Assembly: GCA_947625655.1 (NCBI GenBank)
Contig: CANQPD010000002.1
Span: 62,001-126,000, forward strand
Reading direction: 5' to 3'
Source of the DNA: an uncultured Dysosmobacter sp.
GTDB taxonomy: Bacteria; Bacillota; Clostridia; Oscillospirales; Oscillospiraceae
Length of the DNA stretch: 64,000 nt
Shown: piece after piece, positions 40,336 through 49,277 of the stretch
Layout: every line of letters begins with the position of its first letter
How positions within the stretch are numbered: position 1 is the stretch's first letter
Notes under the pieces: model-generated
What the model was told of the DNA's origin: nothing
Databases searched by the model: none
The model's input: only the letters and a program-made list of their open reading frames with translations
Made by a program: the position numbers and the translations under genes

Positions 40336-41403
40336 TTACAGCTCTTCCAGCAAGCGGGCGGTCTCGTCCACCAGGGCCGCCATCTGCTCCAGGGAGCCGA
40401 TGGTGACGCGGACATAGTCCCGGATGCGGGGCGCGTCCGCCCACCAGCGGACCAGGATGCCGTTTTCCTTCAGCTTCCGGTACAGGTCCTCTCCGGAAAT
40501 TTTGTCGGACTTCGCGAAGATGAAGTTGGCGCTGGAGGGCAGGACGGTGAAGCCCATGTTTTCCAGCTCTCCCACGGTCCAGGCGCGGTTGCTCCGGATG
40601 GCGGCGGTACACTGCCGGAAGTAGGGCTCGTCCTCCACCGCGGCGGCGCCGGCAATGATGGACAGGCGGTTGACGTTGTAGGGGTTGAAGCTGTACTTCA
40701 CCCGGTTCAGGGCGGCGATCAGCGCCGGGCTGCCCAGGGCGTAGCCCACCCGGCCGCCGGCCAGGGACCGGCTCTTGGACATGGTCTGCACCACCAGCAG
40801 GTTGTCATAGCGGTAGATCATGGGCACGCAGCTCTCCGCGCCAAAGTCCACATAGGCCTCGTCCACAATGACCACCCGGTCCGGGTCCGCCTCCAGCAGG
40901 CGCTGGATATCCGCCCGGGCCACGGCCATGCCGGTGGGGGCGTTGGGGTTGGCGATGACGACGGTGCCGGGGAAGTCCATGTAGTCGTCCACGTTCAGGG
41001 TAAAATCCGCCCGCAGGGGGACGATTTTGGCGTCCAGGCCGAAGAGGGCCGCCTGGGCCTTGTAGAAGCCATAGGTGATATCGGCGTAGGCCACGCCCTT
41101 CCCCTGGCCGCAGAAGGCCCGGAAGGCAAAGGCCAAAATCTCGTCGGAGCCGTTGCCGGTGATGACGTTCTCGCTCTGCAGCTCATACCGCTTGGCAATG
41201 GCCTCCGTCAGCTGGCCGCAGGTGGGATCGGAGTACAGGTTCAGCTTCAGCAGCTCCGCCCGGGAGAGGGCTTTGAGAACCTTGGGGGAGGGCGGGAAGG
41301 GGCTCTCGTTGGTGTTCAGCTTGATATACTGCTGATCCTGGGGCTGCTCGCCGGGGGTGTAGGGGGCCAGCGCGGCGGCCTCTTTGGAAAGGAATCTGCT
41401 CAT
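40336..41403 (-). CDS. hisC: Histidinol-phosphate aminotransferase
   Basis: 355 residues, PLP fold type I. Substrate motif LNTNESPFPPSP, NPNAPTGM, DEAYVDF, and the PLP lysine in TMSKSRSLAGGRVGY. Step 7. It follows hisD by 4 bp. Confidence 0.95.
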   Translation of the reverse strand: MSRFLSKEAAALAPYTPGEQPQDQQYIKLNTNESPFPPSPKVLKALSRAELLKLNLYSDPTCGQLTEAIAKRYELQSENVITGNGSDEILAFAFRAFCGQGKGVAYADITYGFYKAQAALFGLDAKIVPLRADFTLNVDDYMDFPGTVVIANPNAPTGMAVARADIQRLLEADPDRVVIVDEAYVDFGAESCVPMIYRYDNLLVVQTMSKSRSLAGGRVGYALGSPALIAALNRVKYSFNPYNVNRLSIIAGAAAVEDEPYFRQCTAAIRSNRAWTVGELENMGFTVLPSSANFIFAKSDKISGEDLYRKLKENGILVRWWADAPRIRDYVRVTIGSLEQMAALVDETARLLEEL

Positions 41404-41407
41404 GGCG

Positions 41408-42700
41408 TCAACTCTCCTTCTTCTGTGATTCGCAGCGGATCATGGCCGACCGGGCGTGGGCCTCCAGTCCCTCCCGGCGGGCAAAATCCGCGATGCGCCC
41501 GGCCACCGGGGCCAGGGCGTCCCGGGTGTAATAGAGGAAGCTGGACTTTTTCACAAAATCGTCCACGCTGAGGGGGCTGGAAAACCGGGCCGTGCCGGAG
41601 GTGGGCAGGGTGTGGTTGGGCCCCGCGAAGTAGTCGCCCAACGCCTCCGGCGTGCTGCGGCCCAGGAAGATGCTGCCGGCGTTCTTCACCTTTGGCAGCA
41701 GGGCGAAGGGATCGTCCACGCACAGCTCCAGATGCTCCGGGGCGATGCGGTTGGCGGCCTCCACGGCCTTGTTCAGACTGTCGGTGACGATGATCTTGCC
41801 GTTGTTGTCGATGGACTTTCGGGCGATATCCCGCCGGGGCAGCTCCGCCAGCTGGGCCTCGATCTCCGCCCGGACGGCCTCGGCCAGCCCGGCGCTGTCC
41901 GTCACCAGCACGGCGGAGGCCAGCACGTCGTGCTCCGCCTGACTGAGCATGTCCGCCGCCACCCACTTCGGATCGCTCCTGCCGTCCGCCAGCACCAGGA
42001 TCTCGCTGGGGCCGGCGATCATGTCGATGGCCACCTGGCCGAACACCTTCCGCTTGGCTGTGGCCACGAAGACGCCGCCGGGGCCCACGATCTTGTCCAC
42101 TTTCGGCACGCTCTCCGTGCCGTAGGCCAGGGCGGCCACCGCCTGGGCGCCGCCCACCTTGAAGATCTTGGTGGCGCCGGCGATCTTCGCCGCCGCCAGG
42201 GCGGCGGGGCTGACGGAGCCGTCCGCCTCCGGCGGGGTCACCAGCACAATGTCCTTTACCCCGGCGATTTTGGCCGGGATGACATTCATCAGGATCGTGG
42301 AGGGAAAGGCCACGGGGCTGCGGGGCACGCAGACGCCCACCTTTTCAATGGGGGTGTACCGCTGGCCCATGACGACGCCGGGCCGGTCGGTCAGCACAAA
42401 GTCCCTGTGGACCTGCTGTTCATGGAAATGGCGGATGTTGTCCGCCGCCAGCTCCAGCGTGGTGAGAAAGTCCGGGTCCAGGGAAGTCCAGGCGGCTTCC
42501 ATCTCCGCCTCGCTGACCCGCAGGTCCCCCAGCTCTGCGCCGTCGAACTGTTTTGTGTAGGCCCGCAGGGCCGCGTCGCCCTTTTGCCGCACCTCCGCCA
42601 GCACCGCGTCCACCGCGGCGCTGACGTTCTCCTCCGCCTGGATGTCCCGGGTCAGGATCTCTTCCGGGGAGAGCTGGTCGAACGCAAAAATCCGGATCAC
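41408..42700 (-). CDS. hisD: Histidinol dehydrogenase
   Basis: 430 residues. Motifs: VGVCVPRSPVAFPSTILMN, KIVGPGGVFVATAKR, IAGPSEILVLAD, and QAEHDVLASAVLVT. Zinc enzyme for the last two steps. The start is GTG at 42700, sharing GTGA with the end of hisZG; the longer frame upstream is an artefact within hisG. Confidence 0.95.
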   Translation of the reverse strand: MIRIFAFDQLSPEEILTRDIQAEENVSAAVDAVLAEVRQKGDAALRAYTKQFDGAELGDLRVSEAEMEAAWTSLDPDFLTTLELAADNIRHFHEQQVHRDFVLTDRPGVVMGQRYTPIEKVGVCVPRSPVAFPSTILMNVIPAKIAGVKDIVLVTPPEADGSVSPAALAAAKIAGATKIFKVGGAQAVAALAYGTESVPKVDKIVGPGGVFVATAKRKVFGQVAIDMIAGPSEILVLADGRSDPKWVAADMLSQAEHDVLASAVLVTDSAGLAEAVRAEIEAQLAELPRRDIARKSIDNNGKIIVTDSLNKAVEAANRIAPEHLELCVDDPFALLPKVKNAGSIFLGRSTPEALGDYFAGPNHTLPTSGTARFSSPLSVDDFVKKSSFLYYTRDALAPVAGRIADFARREGLEAHARSAMIRCESQKKES

Positions 42701-44277
42701 GGCGCGGTCACCTCCTTCAGCTTTTGCAGCATGGTCTCGATCTCCCGGCGCTTGAACTGCCAGCTGGCCCGGTTGGCGATAAACCGGGCGGAGATGGGCA
42801 TGAACTCCGTCAGCACCTTCAGATCGTTTTCCCGCAGGGTCGTCCCCGTCTCCACGATATCCACGATGACATCGGAAAGGCCCAGGATGGGGGCCAGCTC
42901 GATGGAGCCGTTGAGCTTGATGATGTCGATGTCCCGGCCCTGGGCGGCGTAATAGCTCTTGGCGATGTTGACGAACTTGGTGGCCACCCGCAGGGTGCGG
43001 CCGGGATCGTCGGTGAAGTCCTTGGGCCCCGCCACGCACATGCGGCAGCGGCCCAGGCCGGTGTCCAGCAGCTCGTAGACGTCGGCGCCGGACTCAGCCA
43101 GGATGTCCTTGCCCACGATGCCCACGTCCGCCGCGCCGTGCTCCACATAGATGGCCACATCGCTGGGCTTCACCAGGAAGTAGCGGATGCCCGCCTCCCG
43201 GTTTTCCACCACCAGCTTACGGGTGTCGTTGTAGTTTTCCGGGCAGCCATAGCCCACGCCGGCCAGGAGATTGTACACCTTGTCACCCAGGCGGCCCTTG
43301 GGCAGGGCCACGTTCACCATGACCCGTTCACCGTTCTCCGCCGCCGGCCCGTCGGCCAGGCGGTCCATCTCATCCAGGTACAGGGCAAAGCCCACGGCCC
43401 TGGCGCCGGGGCGGAACTGCTCCGCCAGGGGGTCGTACCGCCCGCCCTTCAAAACCGCCCGGGGCAGGCCTGCCAGATATCCCTGCAGCACCAGGCCGTT
43501 GTAGTACTCCATGTCGTTGACCAGGGACAGGTCCAGCTTTAAATGCTCCGTCTGCCCCTGCTCTGCCAGGGCGGCGCACAGGATGCGCAGCTCGCCCAGC
43601 GCCGCCCCCATGGCGGCGTTCAGGGCCAGGGGCTCCGCCCCGGCCAGCACGCTCTCCCAGTCCCCCGCCAGGGCGGTGAGACGGCACAGGGCGTCGGTCC
43701 CCTGCCGGGAGAGGCCCGCCTCCGCCGCCAGGGACTGCAGCTCGTGGAGCTTCCGGTCCCGGATGCAGGTCAGCAGGCGGGACCGGATGCCCTCCGGCGC
43801 GCCCACGGCGTCAAACAAGCCGGTGACAAAGCCCATGTGGCTGATCTCCACCGCGAAGTCCCGCTCCGTCAGGGCAAGGCTCCGGATGGCCAGGGACACC
43901 GTCTGGGCGGTGGTCTCGTCGTCCACCGCGCCGATGCACTCCAGGCCCATCTGGCTGATCTCCTTGAAGGTATGGCTCTCCTGGCTGGGGCGGTAGACGT
44001 TCTCCGCATAGTAGAAGCGGCCGCAGCCGCCGTCCTCCACCGGGGCGTTTTTGGCGATGGAGAGGGTCACGTCCGGCTTCAGGGCCAGCAGGCGGCCGTC
44101 CAGATCGGTAAAGGTGATGACCTGCTCGCTGGACAAAAACCGGCGGTTTTCCTGGTACAGGCCGTATTCCTCAAAGCGGCCCATGTGGTACTGGCGGAAG
44201 CCCGCCTTTTCATATAACAGCCGCAGCTGCAGGGATAAGCGCTCCTGGGGCTTCAGGATATTCAGGTCCAATTCCAT
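42697..44277 (-). CDS. hisZG: Fused HisZ-HisG ATP phosphoribosyltransferase
   Basis: 526 residues. Residues 1 to about 310 are a HisZ (HisRS-like) regulatory subunit (LQLRLLYEKAGFRQYHMG, ALKPDVTLSIAK, MEYYNGLVLQGY). From about 318 a short-form HisG follows (VNVALPKGRLGDKVYNLL, DVGIVGKDIL, VDIVETGTTLRENDL). In most bacteria with short HisG the two are separate chains. There is no stop between the domains. First gene of the operon, catalysing the committed, feedback-controlled step. Confidence 0.93.
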   Translation of the reverse strand: MELDLNILKPQERLSLQLRLLYEKAGFRQYHMGRFEEYGLYQENRRFLSSEQVITFTDLDGRLLALKPDVTLSIAKNAPVEDGGCGRFYYAENVYRPSQESHTFKEISQMGLECIGAVDDETTAQTVSLAIRSLALTERDFAVEISHMGFVTGLFDAVGAPEGIRSRLLTCIRDRKLHELQSLAAEAGLSRQGTDALCRLTALAGDWESVLAGAEPLALNAAMGAALGELRILCAALAEQGQTEHLKLDLSLVNDMEYYNGLVLQGYLAGLPRAVLKGGRYDPLAEQFRPGARAVGFALYLDEMDRLADGPAAENGERVMVNVALPKGRLGDKVYNLLAGVGYGCPENYNDTRKLVVENREAGIRYFLVKPSDVAIYVEHGAADVGIVGKDILAESGADVYELLDTGLGRCRMCVAGPKDFTDDPGRTLRVATKFVNIAKSYYAAQGRDIDIIKLNGSIELAPILGLSDVIVDIVETGTTLRENDLKVLTEFMPISARFIANRASWQFKRREIETMLQKLKEVTAP

Positions 44278-44333
44278 GGGATGCGTTCCTCCTCGTGGGG
44301 CGCGGCGCGCCCGCTTTCTTTCACGGGGCCTAT

Positions 44334-44360
44334 TTTACTTTATTTTATTAGCAAAGTAAA
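44334..44360. promoter_or_regulatory. Inverted repeat upstream of the his operon
   Basis: TTTACTTT (44334-44341) and AAAGTAAA (44353-44360), 11 bp apart, in the AT-rich stretch before hisZG. It could be a repressor site. I see no clear T-box or His leader peptide. Confidence 0.4.
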
Positions 44361-44462
44361 GTGGTAATTCGGTAATATGTAAAATTCTGCTGTTTGCACA
44401 AATATGCCGGGTCGGCAAAAGCCGGATACAGGGATTTTACACCCCGCATCCCCTTTTTGCAA

Positions 44463-44784
44463 TCATTCTTCCGGGGCAATCGTGAATGTAAAGGCAGCAT
44501 AGTTCTCCTCATACCCCTCCTCCGGGATCATAAAGCCCATATCGGTGGTCAGGAAGCCCTTCTGGTCGGTGTCCGGGGAAACTACCGCGTCCCCCTGACG
44601 GAACATAAAGGGCGCTCCGCCGTCCAGCGCCGACAGCAGAGTCCGCAGCGCCTCCGCGCTGACTCCCCGGCCGCCGCAGGAGCTTGATCCTCTCCGGCAG
44701 CGCCAGATCCTCCTCGCTGTATTCCCGACAGCCGTTTTTGGCCCGGGGCACACCGGAGCGGGCCTCCATCTCCCTGCCGGTCAC
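44463..44784 (-). pseudogene. Broken MerR-family regulator
   Basis: The start reads MTGREMEARSGVPRAKNGCR, then EYSEEDLALPERIKLLRR, which is a MerR HTH lacking about 15 residues between wing and helix (no RFYE segment). Near 44664-44674 the frame shifts by one base; the rest continues in another frame (GVSAEALRTLLSALDGG ... GYEENYAAFTF). Both lesions argue for a pseudogene. Confidence 0.65.
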
Positions 44785-44924
44785 TCACCGCCTCCTTTGG
44801 CCCCACTGTAAACTATCAAGCAGCCTGGCAGCCAAGTGTTTTTTCAGATTTTTCAGGATGAAACAGCCGCGGCATGGCCGCAAGGCGGAAAGAGGAGCCG
44901 CCCTGCGGCGGCTCCTCCTGCATA

Positions 44925-45899
44925 TCACTCCCCGTAGCCCGTCTCGGGCACCAGGCCCCGCCGCTCCATGGCGCCGTAGGCCAGCGCCACCAGCTCCATG
45001 GGCAGCGGCCTGCCGCCGATGCACAGGGGCGCGGGCCGCTCCAGGGTCTTCTTCCCGTGGTACAGCACATGATCCATGGCCCGGTTGGCGTCGGAAAAGG
45101 CGTTGGAAACCGGGGCCGCCCCGGCGGCGGCGAAGGTCTCGGCGATGACCTCGCCGAAGGCGCCGAAGGACCCGGTGCCCGCCAGCAGGGCGTCATATTC
45201 CGCCGGAAAACAGTTGACAGTGGACAGCAGCAGGCCGTCGTATACCGCCCCCTCGCCCCGCAGCATGGCGGTGGGATCGCCCTCAGCTCCCCGCAGCAGC
45301 ATCAGCCGGCGGGACAGCAGGCGGGACTTGGCCAGCTCGTCGCCGCCGCCGGAGTCCTTGCCCAGAATCAGGTTGGGATACCGCTCCGCCAGGGCGGCTA
45401 CCAACGCCGGTTCCACCAGCACCCCCGTCACCTGGGGAAGCTGGTAAAAGGCCATGGGCAGACCCAGCTCCAGCACCTCCGCCAGCGCCGCCTCCTGAGC
45501 AGCGGGATCCCGGACACCGTTGGGGGCGCAGATAACGAAGCCGTCCACCCCCAGGGCCGCCATGGCCCCGGCATCCTCCGCCTCGCCGGAAACCTCCCGC
45601 AGGAGCTCACACCAGCGGGCGACAGCCGTCTTCGTGTCCGCCGCCGTGGGCTTCAGCGCCCCCAGGAACATCCGGAAGCGGCCAAAGGAAAAGCCCTTCA
45701 AAAAGCGGCGGACGATGGCCTCCTGCTCCGCCTCCGGCAGGATCCAGCCGTCGCCGGTGGAGCCGGGCACCAGGACGCCCTGGCAGTGGGGATGCACCCG
45801 GGCCAGCATCTGCTCCATCCGGTCAAAATCCAGGGAGCCGTCCGCCCTGTAATAGGTCAGGGGCGGAAACCAGAGGCGGGGAAATTCATTCAACAGCAT
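44925..45899 (-). CDS. Dihydrodipicolinate synthase-family aldolase
   Basis: 324-residue TIM barrel. GSTGDGW replaces the GTTGE phosphate-type loop. Y152 (AFYQLPQ) and Schiff-base K181 (LILGKDSGG) are the DapA/NanA catalytic pair. Not true DapA: the substrate loop differs and there are no lysine genes nearby, so a sugar-acid or similar lyase is likely. ATG 45899 follows AAGGAG by 9 bp; an upstream ATG overlaps this RBS. Confidence 0.8.
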   Translation of the reverse strand: MLLNEFPRLWFPPLTYYRADGSLDFDRMEQMLARVHPHCQGVLVPGSTGDGWILPEAEQEAIVRRFLKGFSFGRFRMFLGALKPTAADTKTAVARWCELLREVSGEAEDAGAMAALGVDGFVICAPNGVRDPAAQEAALAEVLELGLPMAFYQLPQVTGVLVEPALVAALAERYPNLILGKDSGGGDELAKSRLLSRRLMLLRGAEGDPTAMLRGEGAVYDGLLLSTVNCFPAEYDALLAGTGSFGAFGEVIAETFAAAGAAPVSNAFSDANRAMDHVLYHGKKTLERPAPLCIGGRPLPMELVALAYGAMERRGLVPETGYGE

Positions 45900-45964
45900 G
45901 TTCTCATTCTCCTTCATCGTGTAATCAAAGCGGCCCCGAGGCCGTGCTTTTCCTCAAACGCCGG

Positions 45965-46927
45965 TCACGGCGCGGCGTCCTCCAGCGCCAGAAACCGCCG
46001 GGCGGAGTCCAGGTCTTCCTCCTCCACCACCGTGAAGCGGGCGGCCCCCAGGGCCTCCATCAGCTCCGGCCGCTCCCCCTCCAGCTGCCGCAGGGCCTGC
46101 TCCAGGGCGGCGGCAAAGGCGTCCCCGGCCAGCTCCTCCCGGGCCGGAGACACGGCGGCCAGCCGGGTGCAGAGAGGCTCCGTCTCCGCCAGCAGGGGCA
46201 GCGCCTCCTCCGCGTCAACCTCCGCCGTCTGGGCCCAGGGCTCCCGGCAGATCACCAGGGCGTCCACCTCCCCCAGCAGGGCATCGTCCAGCAGGGCGGC
46301 GTCATCCGGGTACAGCGTCACCTGGGGCAGCTCCGCCATCCGGGCGCTGTCAAAGTTTGCCGACAGCCACAGGTCAAAGCACGCTGCCGCCGCGCCGGTC
46401 TCGGAGACGCCCCAGCGGGCGTTTTTCAGTTCCTCCCAGGTCAGGGGGGCGTCCCCGGCGCTCCGGGCTGACAGCTGGCCGCCGTAGGGCGAGGCTCCCG
46501 CCCGCAGCAGGGCGGAGGCCCCCGGCTCCCGGAGCTCGCCATCGGGCTGGGGGCGCTGGGCGTCGGCCAGCAGGATGGCGGCGGCGCCGTCCCTCAGGGC
46601 GGCCTCCGCCGGCAGAAAGGCCAGGTCCACGTGCCCCTCTGCCAGCGCCTGGGCTGTGGCGGAGGACGAGGAGCCCACGGTGACGGTGAGTTCGCCCACC
46701 TCCGCGCCGGCGGCGGCAAGCGCTGTTTGCAGCGCCTCCGGCAGCTCCTTCACCGCTTTGGCCAGCTGTTCCGTCCCCAGGCCGCCCCGGGAGATCTCCA
46801 CTTTCAGCGTCTCCAGCCGGAGGGGGCCCGCTTCCTCAGGGGGCGTTTCCGCCTCCGGCGCCTTCGGCCCGCAGGCGGTCAGGCCCAGCAGCAGCGCCAG
46901 GACCAGCAGCAGGGATATTTTTTTCAT
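45965..46927 (-). CDS. PhnD-like ABC transporter substrate-binding lipoprotein
   Basis: 320 residues. Lipobox LLGLTACG (Cys19). Central motifs (GSSSSATAQALAEGHVDLAFLP; WGVSETGAAAACFDLWL; DDALLGEVDALVICRE) match phosphate/phosphonate-type binding proteins. No permease or ATPase is next to it, so it is an orphan; the ligand cannot be told. ATG 46927 follows AAGGAGCTG. Confidence 0.8.
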   Translation of the reverse strand: MKKISLLLVLALLLGLTACGPKAPEAETPPEEAGPLRLETLKVEISRGGLGTEQLAKAVKELPEALQTALAAAGAEVGELTVTVGSSSSATAQALAEGHVDLAFLPAEAALRDGAAAILLADAQRPQPDGELREPGASALLRAGASPYGGQLSARSAGDAPLTWEELKNARWGVSETGAAAACFDLWLSANFDSARMAELPQVTLYPDDAALLDDALLGEVDALVICREPWAQTAEVDAEEALPLLAETEPLCTRLAAVSPAREELAGDAFAAALEQALRQLEGERPELMEALGAARFTVVEEEDLDSARRFLALEDAAP

Positions 46928-47051
46928 AGACAGCTCCTTTTTGACACGGCGACTGGACTTTCCGCCGGCGCTCTGATACAATATGAGATACTCAATTCTA
47001 ACACCCCGCCGCCGCGGATGCAAGGGTGAGGCGGGCCCGGGAGGAAATCAT

Positions 47052-47396
47052 ATGTTCACACTGTCCGAAAACTGCAGGCGGGCGGACGTCTGCGTCCAAA
47101 ACGGCAGGGGTCTCTGCCACATCAAGCACCTGACCGACAAGGAGGGCCTTTACGGCCACGGCCGCATGTTCGCCCATGTGACGGTGGACCCCGGCTGTTC
47201 CATCGGCTATCACGCCCACGACCATGAGACGGAGTTCTACTACATCTTGAGCGGCGAGGGCGTGTTCAACGACGACGGCAAAGAAGTGGTCGTCCACGCC
47301 GGGGATATCTGCGCCACCGGCTACGGCCAGTCCCACGGTTTGGAGAACAGGGGATCCCAGCCCGTGGAGCTGATCGCCCTGATCGTCATGGAGTGA
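47052..47396 (+). CDS. Cupin-domain protein
   Basis: 114 residues with cupin motif 1 (GYHAHDHETEFYYILSGEG) and motif 2 (HAGDICATGYGQSHGLENRG), so a metal-binding beta barrel. The ligand or reaction is unknown. GGGAGGAAATC is the RBS. A terminator follows. Confidence 0.88.
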   Translation: MFTLSENCRRADVCVQNGRGLCHIKHLTDKEGLYGHGRMFAHVTVDPGCSIGYHAHDHETEFYYILSGEGVFNDDGKEVVVHAGDICATGYGQSHGLENRGSQPVELIALIVME

Positions 47397-47403
47397 ATTT
47401 GAA

Positions 47404-47433
47404 AAAGAAGCGGCTTCCGCCGCTTCTTTTTTT
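47404..47433 (+). terminator. Terminator of the cupin gene
   Basis: AAAGAAGCGGC-TTCC-GCCGCTTCTTT with seven T residues in total at the end. Confidence 0.9.
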
Positions 47434-47440
47434 CGCCGGG

Positions 47441-47469
47441 TGAAAGTTTTTGCCCGCCCGGATCGTATC
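47441..47469 (+). promoter_or_regulatory. Possible ECF-type promoter
   Basis: TGAAAGTTTTT (47441-47451) and CGTATC (47464-47469), spaced as in ECF sigma promoters and just upstream of an ECF sigma gene. It suggests autoregulation. Confidence 0.4.
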
Positions 47470-47501
47470 CCTGATGAGAGCGCTCTGAAGGAGTTGATAC
47501 C

Positions 47502-47990
47502 ATGAATGTGCATGAACGGGCGGAATACCTGGCGGAGACCTATGCCGACGCCATCCTTCGCCTGAGCTACACCTATTTGAAAAACACCCACGACGCCCAG
47601 GACGTCTGCCAGACGGTCTTCGTCAAGCTGCTGACGGAGCCGAGGGAATTTGAAAGCGCCGAGCACGAGCGGGCCTACATCCTGCGAATGGCGGCCAACG
47701 CCTGCAAGGACCTGCTGAAAAGCCCCTGGCGGAAGCGGACCTGCGACCTGGAGGCCTGCGCGGAGGTTCCCGCCCCGGAAACCGGGGACGGCGCCGTGCT
47801 GGCGGCGGTGAACCAGCTGCCCGCCAACTACCGCTCCGTCATCTACCTCTTTTATTACGAGGGGTATCAGGCGGCGGAGATCGGCAAAATCCTGGGCGTG
47901 CCCACCGCCACCGTCCACACACGGCTGGCCCGGGGACGGGCGAAGCTGAAAGACATCTTAGGAGGATACGGTTATGAACAGCCAGTTTGA
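47502..47990 (+). CDS. ECF-family RNA polymerase sigma factor
   Basis: 162 residues. Region 2 (AILRLSYTYLKNTHDAQDVC, QTVFVKLL) and region 4 (NQLPANYRSVIYLFYYEGYQ, AAEIGKILGVPTATVHTRL) are clear. The anti-sigma gene overlaps its end by 17 bp, so the two are coupled. The signal is unknown. Confidence 0.93.
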   Translation: MNVHERAEYLAETYADAILRLSYTYLKNTHDAQDVCQTVFVKLLTEPREFESAEHERAYILRMAANACKDLLKSPWRKRTCDLEACAEVPAPETGDGAVLAAVNQLPANYRSVIYLFYYEGYQAAEIGKILGVPTATVHTRLARGRAKLKDILGGYGYEQPV

Positions 47991-49026
47991 ATACAAGTCC
48001 GCCATGGACAGCCTGCATTTCACCGACGAGCAGAAACGCCGGATCGCGGAGAACGCCGCCAGCGCGGCGGAGCGGCAGCCCCGCCGGGCCCGCCGGCCCA
48101 TCGGCAAAACCGTCCTGATCGCCGCCTGCATCGCGGCAGTGCTGGCGGTGGGCGCCGGGGCCTCCGGGGTGCTGAAAACCGCCGTGGAGTCCTTCTCCGG
48201 CATCTTCGGCGGGGAGGCGGCCCAGACGGAGGTCATCGACAAGATCGGCCGGCCCATCGGCGCCTCCGCCACCGACAACGGCGTCACCATCTCCGCCGAC
48301 GCCATCATCGGCGACGAGTACAACGCCGCCATTGTCTTCACCGTCCGTCGGGACGACGGCACCCGCCTGTTCCCGGAGGAGGTCAATGAAAAAAATCTGA
48401 TGGCTCCCCATGGAGGTGCAGACTTAAACATTCTGGGCGGCAGTCATGGTAGTTCCTGGATTGTAGACGAGAATCCCGATGATGATTTCTTACAATTCGT
48501 GCAGGTTATTAGCACTGACACTCCTATCTCCAATTGTACTGCCACGGCAGAATTTAACAGTTTCCGTGTCTGGGATGACGAAGCTGAAACCTCTGTTCCT
48601 ATCATTGATGGCCACTGGAAGTTCCGCTTTGACGTGGATTACGAGGACTCCTCTGTCGTCCTCGGCGGCGGCGAGACCTTTGCGCAGGGCGGCATGACCT
48701 TCACCATTGATGAAGTGCGGGTCTCCCCCGTGGCCGTCCGGGTGGCCTACACCGTGGACAGTGAGGTCCAGTGGAGCGATGCCCCCAACGGTCGACAGAG
48801 CGACGCGGACACCCGGGAGATGCAGCGGTACTTCGAGAATGTGGAGGTCCTGCTGACCCGGACCGACGGCACGGTCATCGACCTGTCCGGCATCGGCGGC
48901 AGCATCAAGCCGGACCACGGCACCACCGTCTGCGTCAAAGGCGGCGTGCTGGACGAGATCATCCCCCTGGAGGAGCTGGAGAGCATCTCCGTGGGCGGCG
49001 TCGTGTATCCCTTCTCCGGCCAATAA
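47974..49026 (+). CDS. DUF4179-type membrane protein, putative anti-sigma factor
   Basis: 350 residues. Cytoplasmic N-terminus (1-45), one transmembrane helix (about 46-65: TVLIAACIAAVLAVGAGA), then an extracytoplasmic domain of the DUF4179 type found with ECF sigma genes in Firmicutes. It likely holds the sigma factor inactive. The central segment (48386-48640) is less GC-rich than its flanks. Confidence 0.82.
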   Translation: MNSQFEYKSAMDSLHFTDEQKRRIAENAASAAERQPRRARRPIGKTVLIAACIAAVLAVGAGASGVLKTAVESFSGIFGGEAAQTEVIDKIGRPIGASATDNGVTISADAIIGDEYNAAIVFTVRRDDGTRLFPEEVNEKNLMAPHGGADLNILGGSHGSSWIVDENPDDDFLQFVQVISTDTPISNCTATAEFNSFRVWDDEAETSVPIIDGHWKFRFDVDYEDSSVVLGGGETFAQGGMTFTIDEVRVSPVAVRVAYTVDSEVQWSDAPNGRQSDADTREMQRYFENVEVLLTRTDGTVIDLSGIGGSIKPDHGTTVCVKGGVLDEIIPLEELESISVGGVVYPFSGQ

Positions 49027-49038
49027 GGGCAAAACAAG

Positions 49039-49063
49039 GCGCCAGGGTGATCAGCCCTGGCGC
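49039..49063 (+). terminator. Hairpin after the sigma/anti-sigma pair
   Basis: GCGCCAGGG (49039-49047) and CCCTGGCGC (49055-49063) with a 7-nt loop; the tail is only moderately T-rich. Confidence 0.6.
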
Positions 49064-49163
49064 GCTTCTCTCAGGCTTGCCGTTCCCGGTCGGCAAGGTG
49101 TTTCCTGTTGATGGGACTCCTCCCATGTCTGTATCATAGCGCCCGGCTCCTCAGAAGTCAACT

Positions 49164-49190
49164 CAAATCGTTGCGGACTGCAACGATTTG
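49164..49190. promoter_or_regulatory. Palindromic operator upstream of the MarR gene
   Basis: CAAATCGTTGC (49164-49174), five bases, GCAACGATTTG (49180-49190): a perfect 11-bp inverted repeat about 90 bp before the marR gene, as expected for its own binding site. Confidence 0.55.
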
Positions 49191-49277
49191 TGCAAACCGT
49201 CAAAAATGCTCCGCCGGAATTGACGAAAGTCCCTCTGGGCGATATGATAAAGAAAAACACAGGGGGGAGGGACGCGG

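Noticed and set aside
38647-41571. 974-codon plus-strand frame opposite the his genes
   Set aside because: It is antisense to hisH, hisB, hisC and others, which have clear motifs. Long antisense frames are common in GC-rich DNA.
44281-44460. T-box riboswitch or His leader before the his operon
   Set aside because: No specifier stem, T-box motif or run of His codons could be found.
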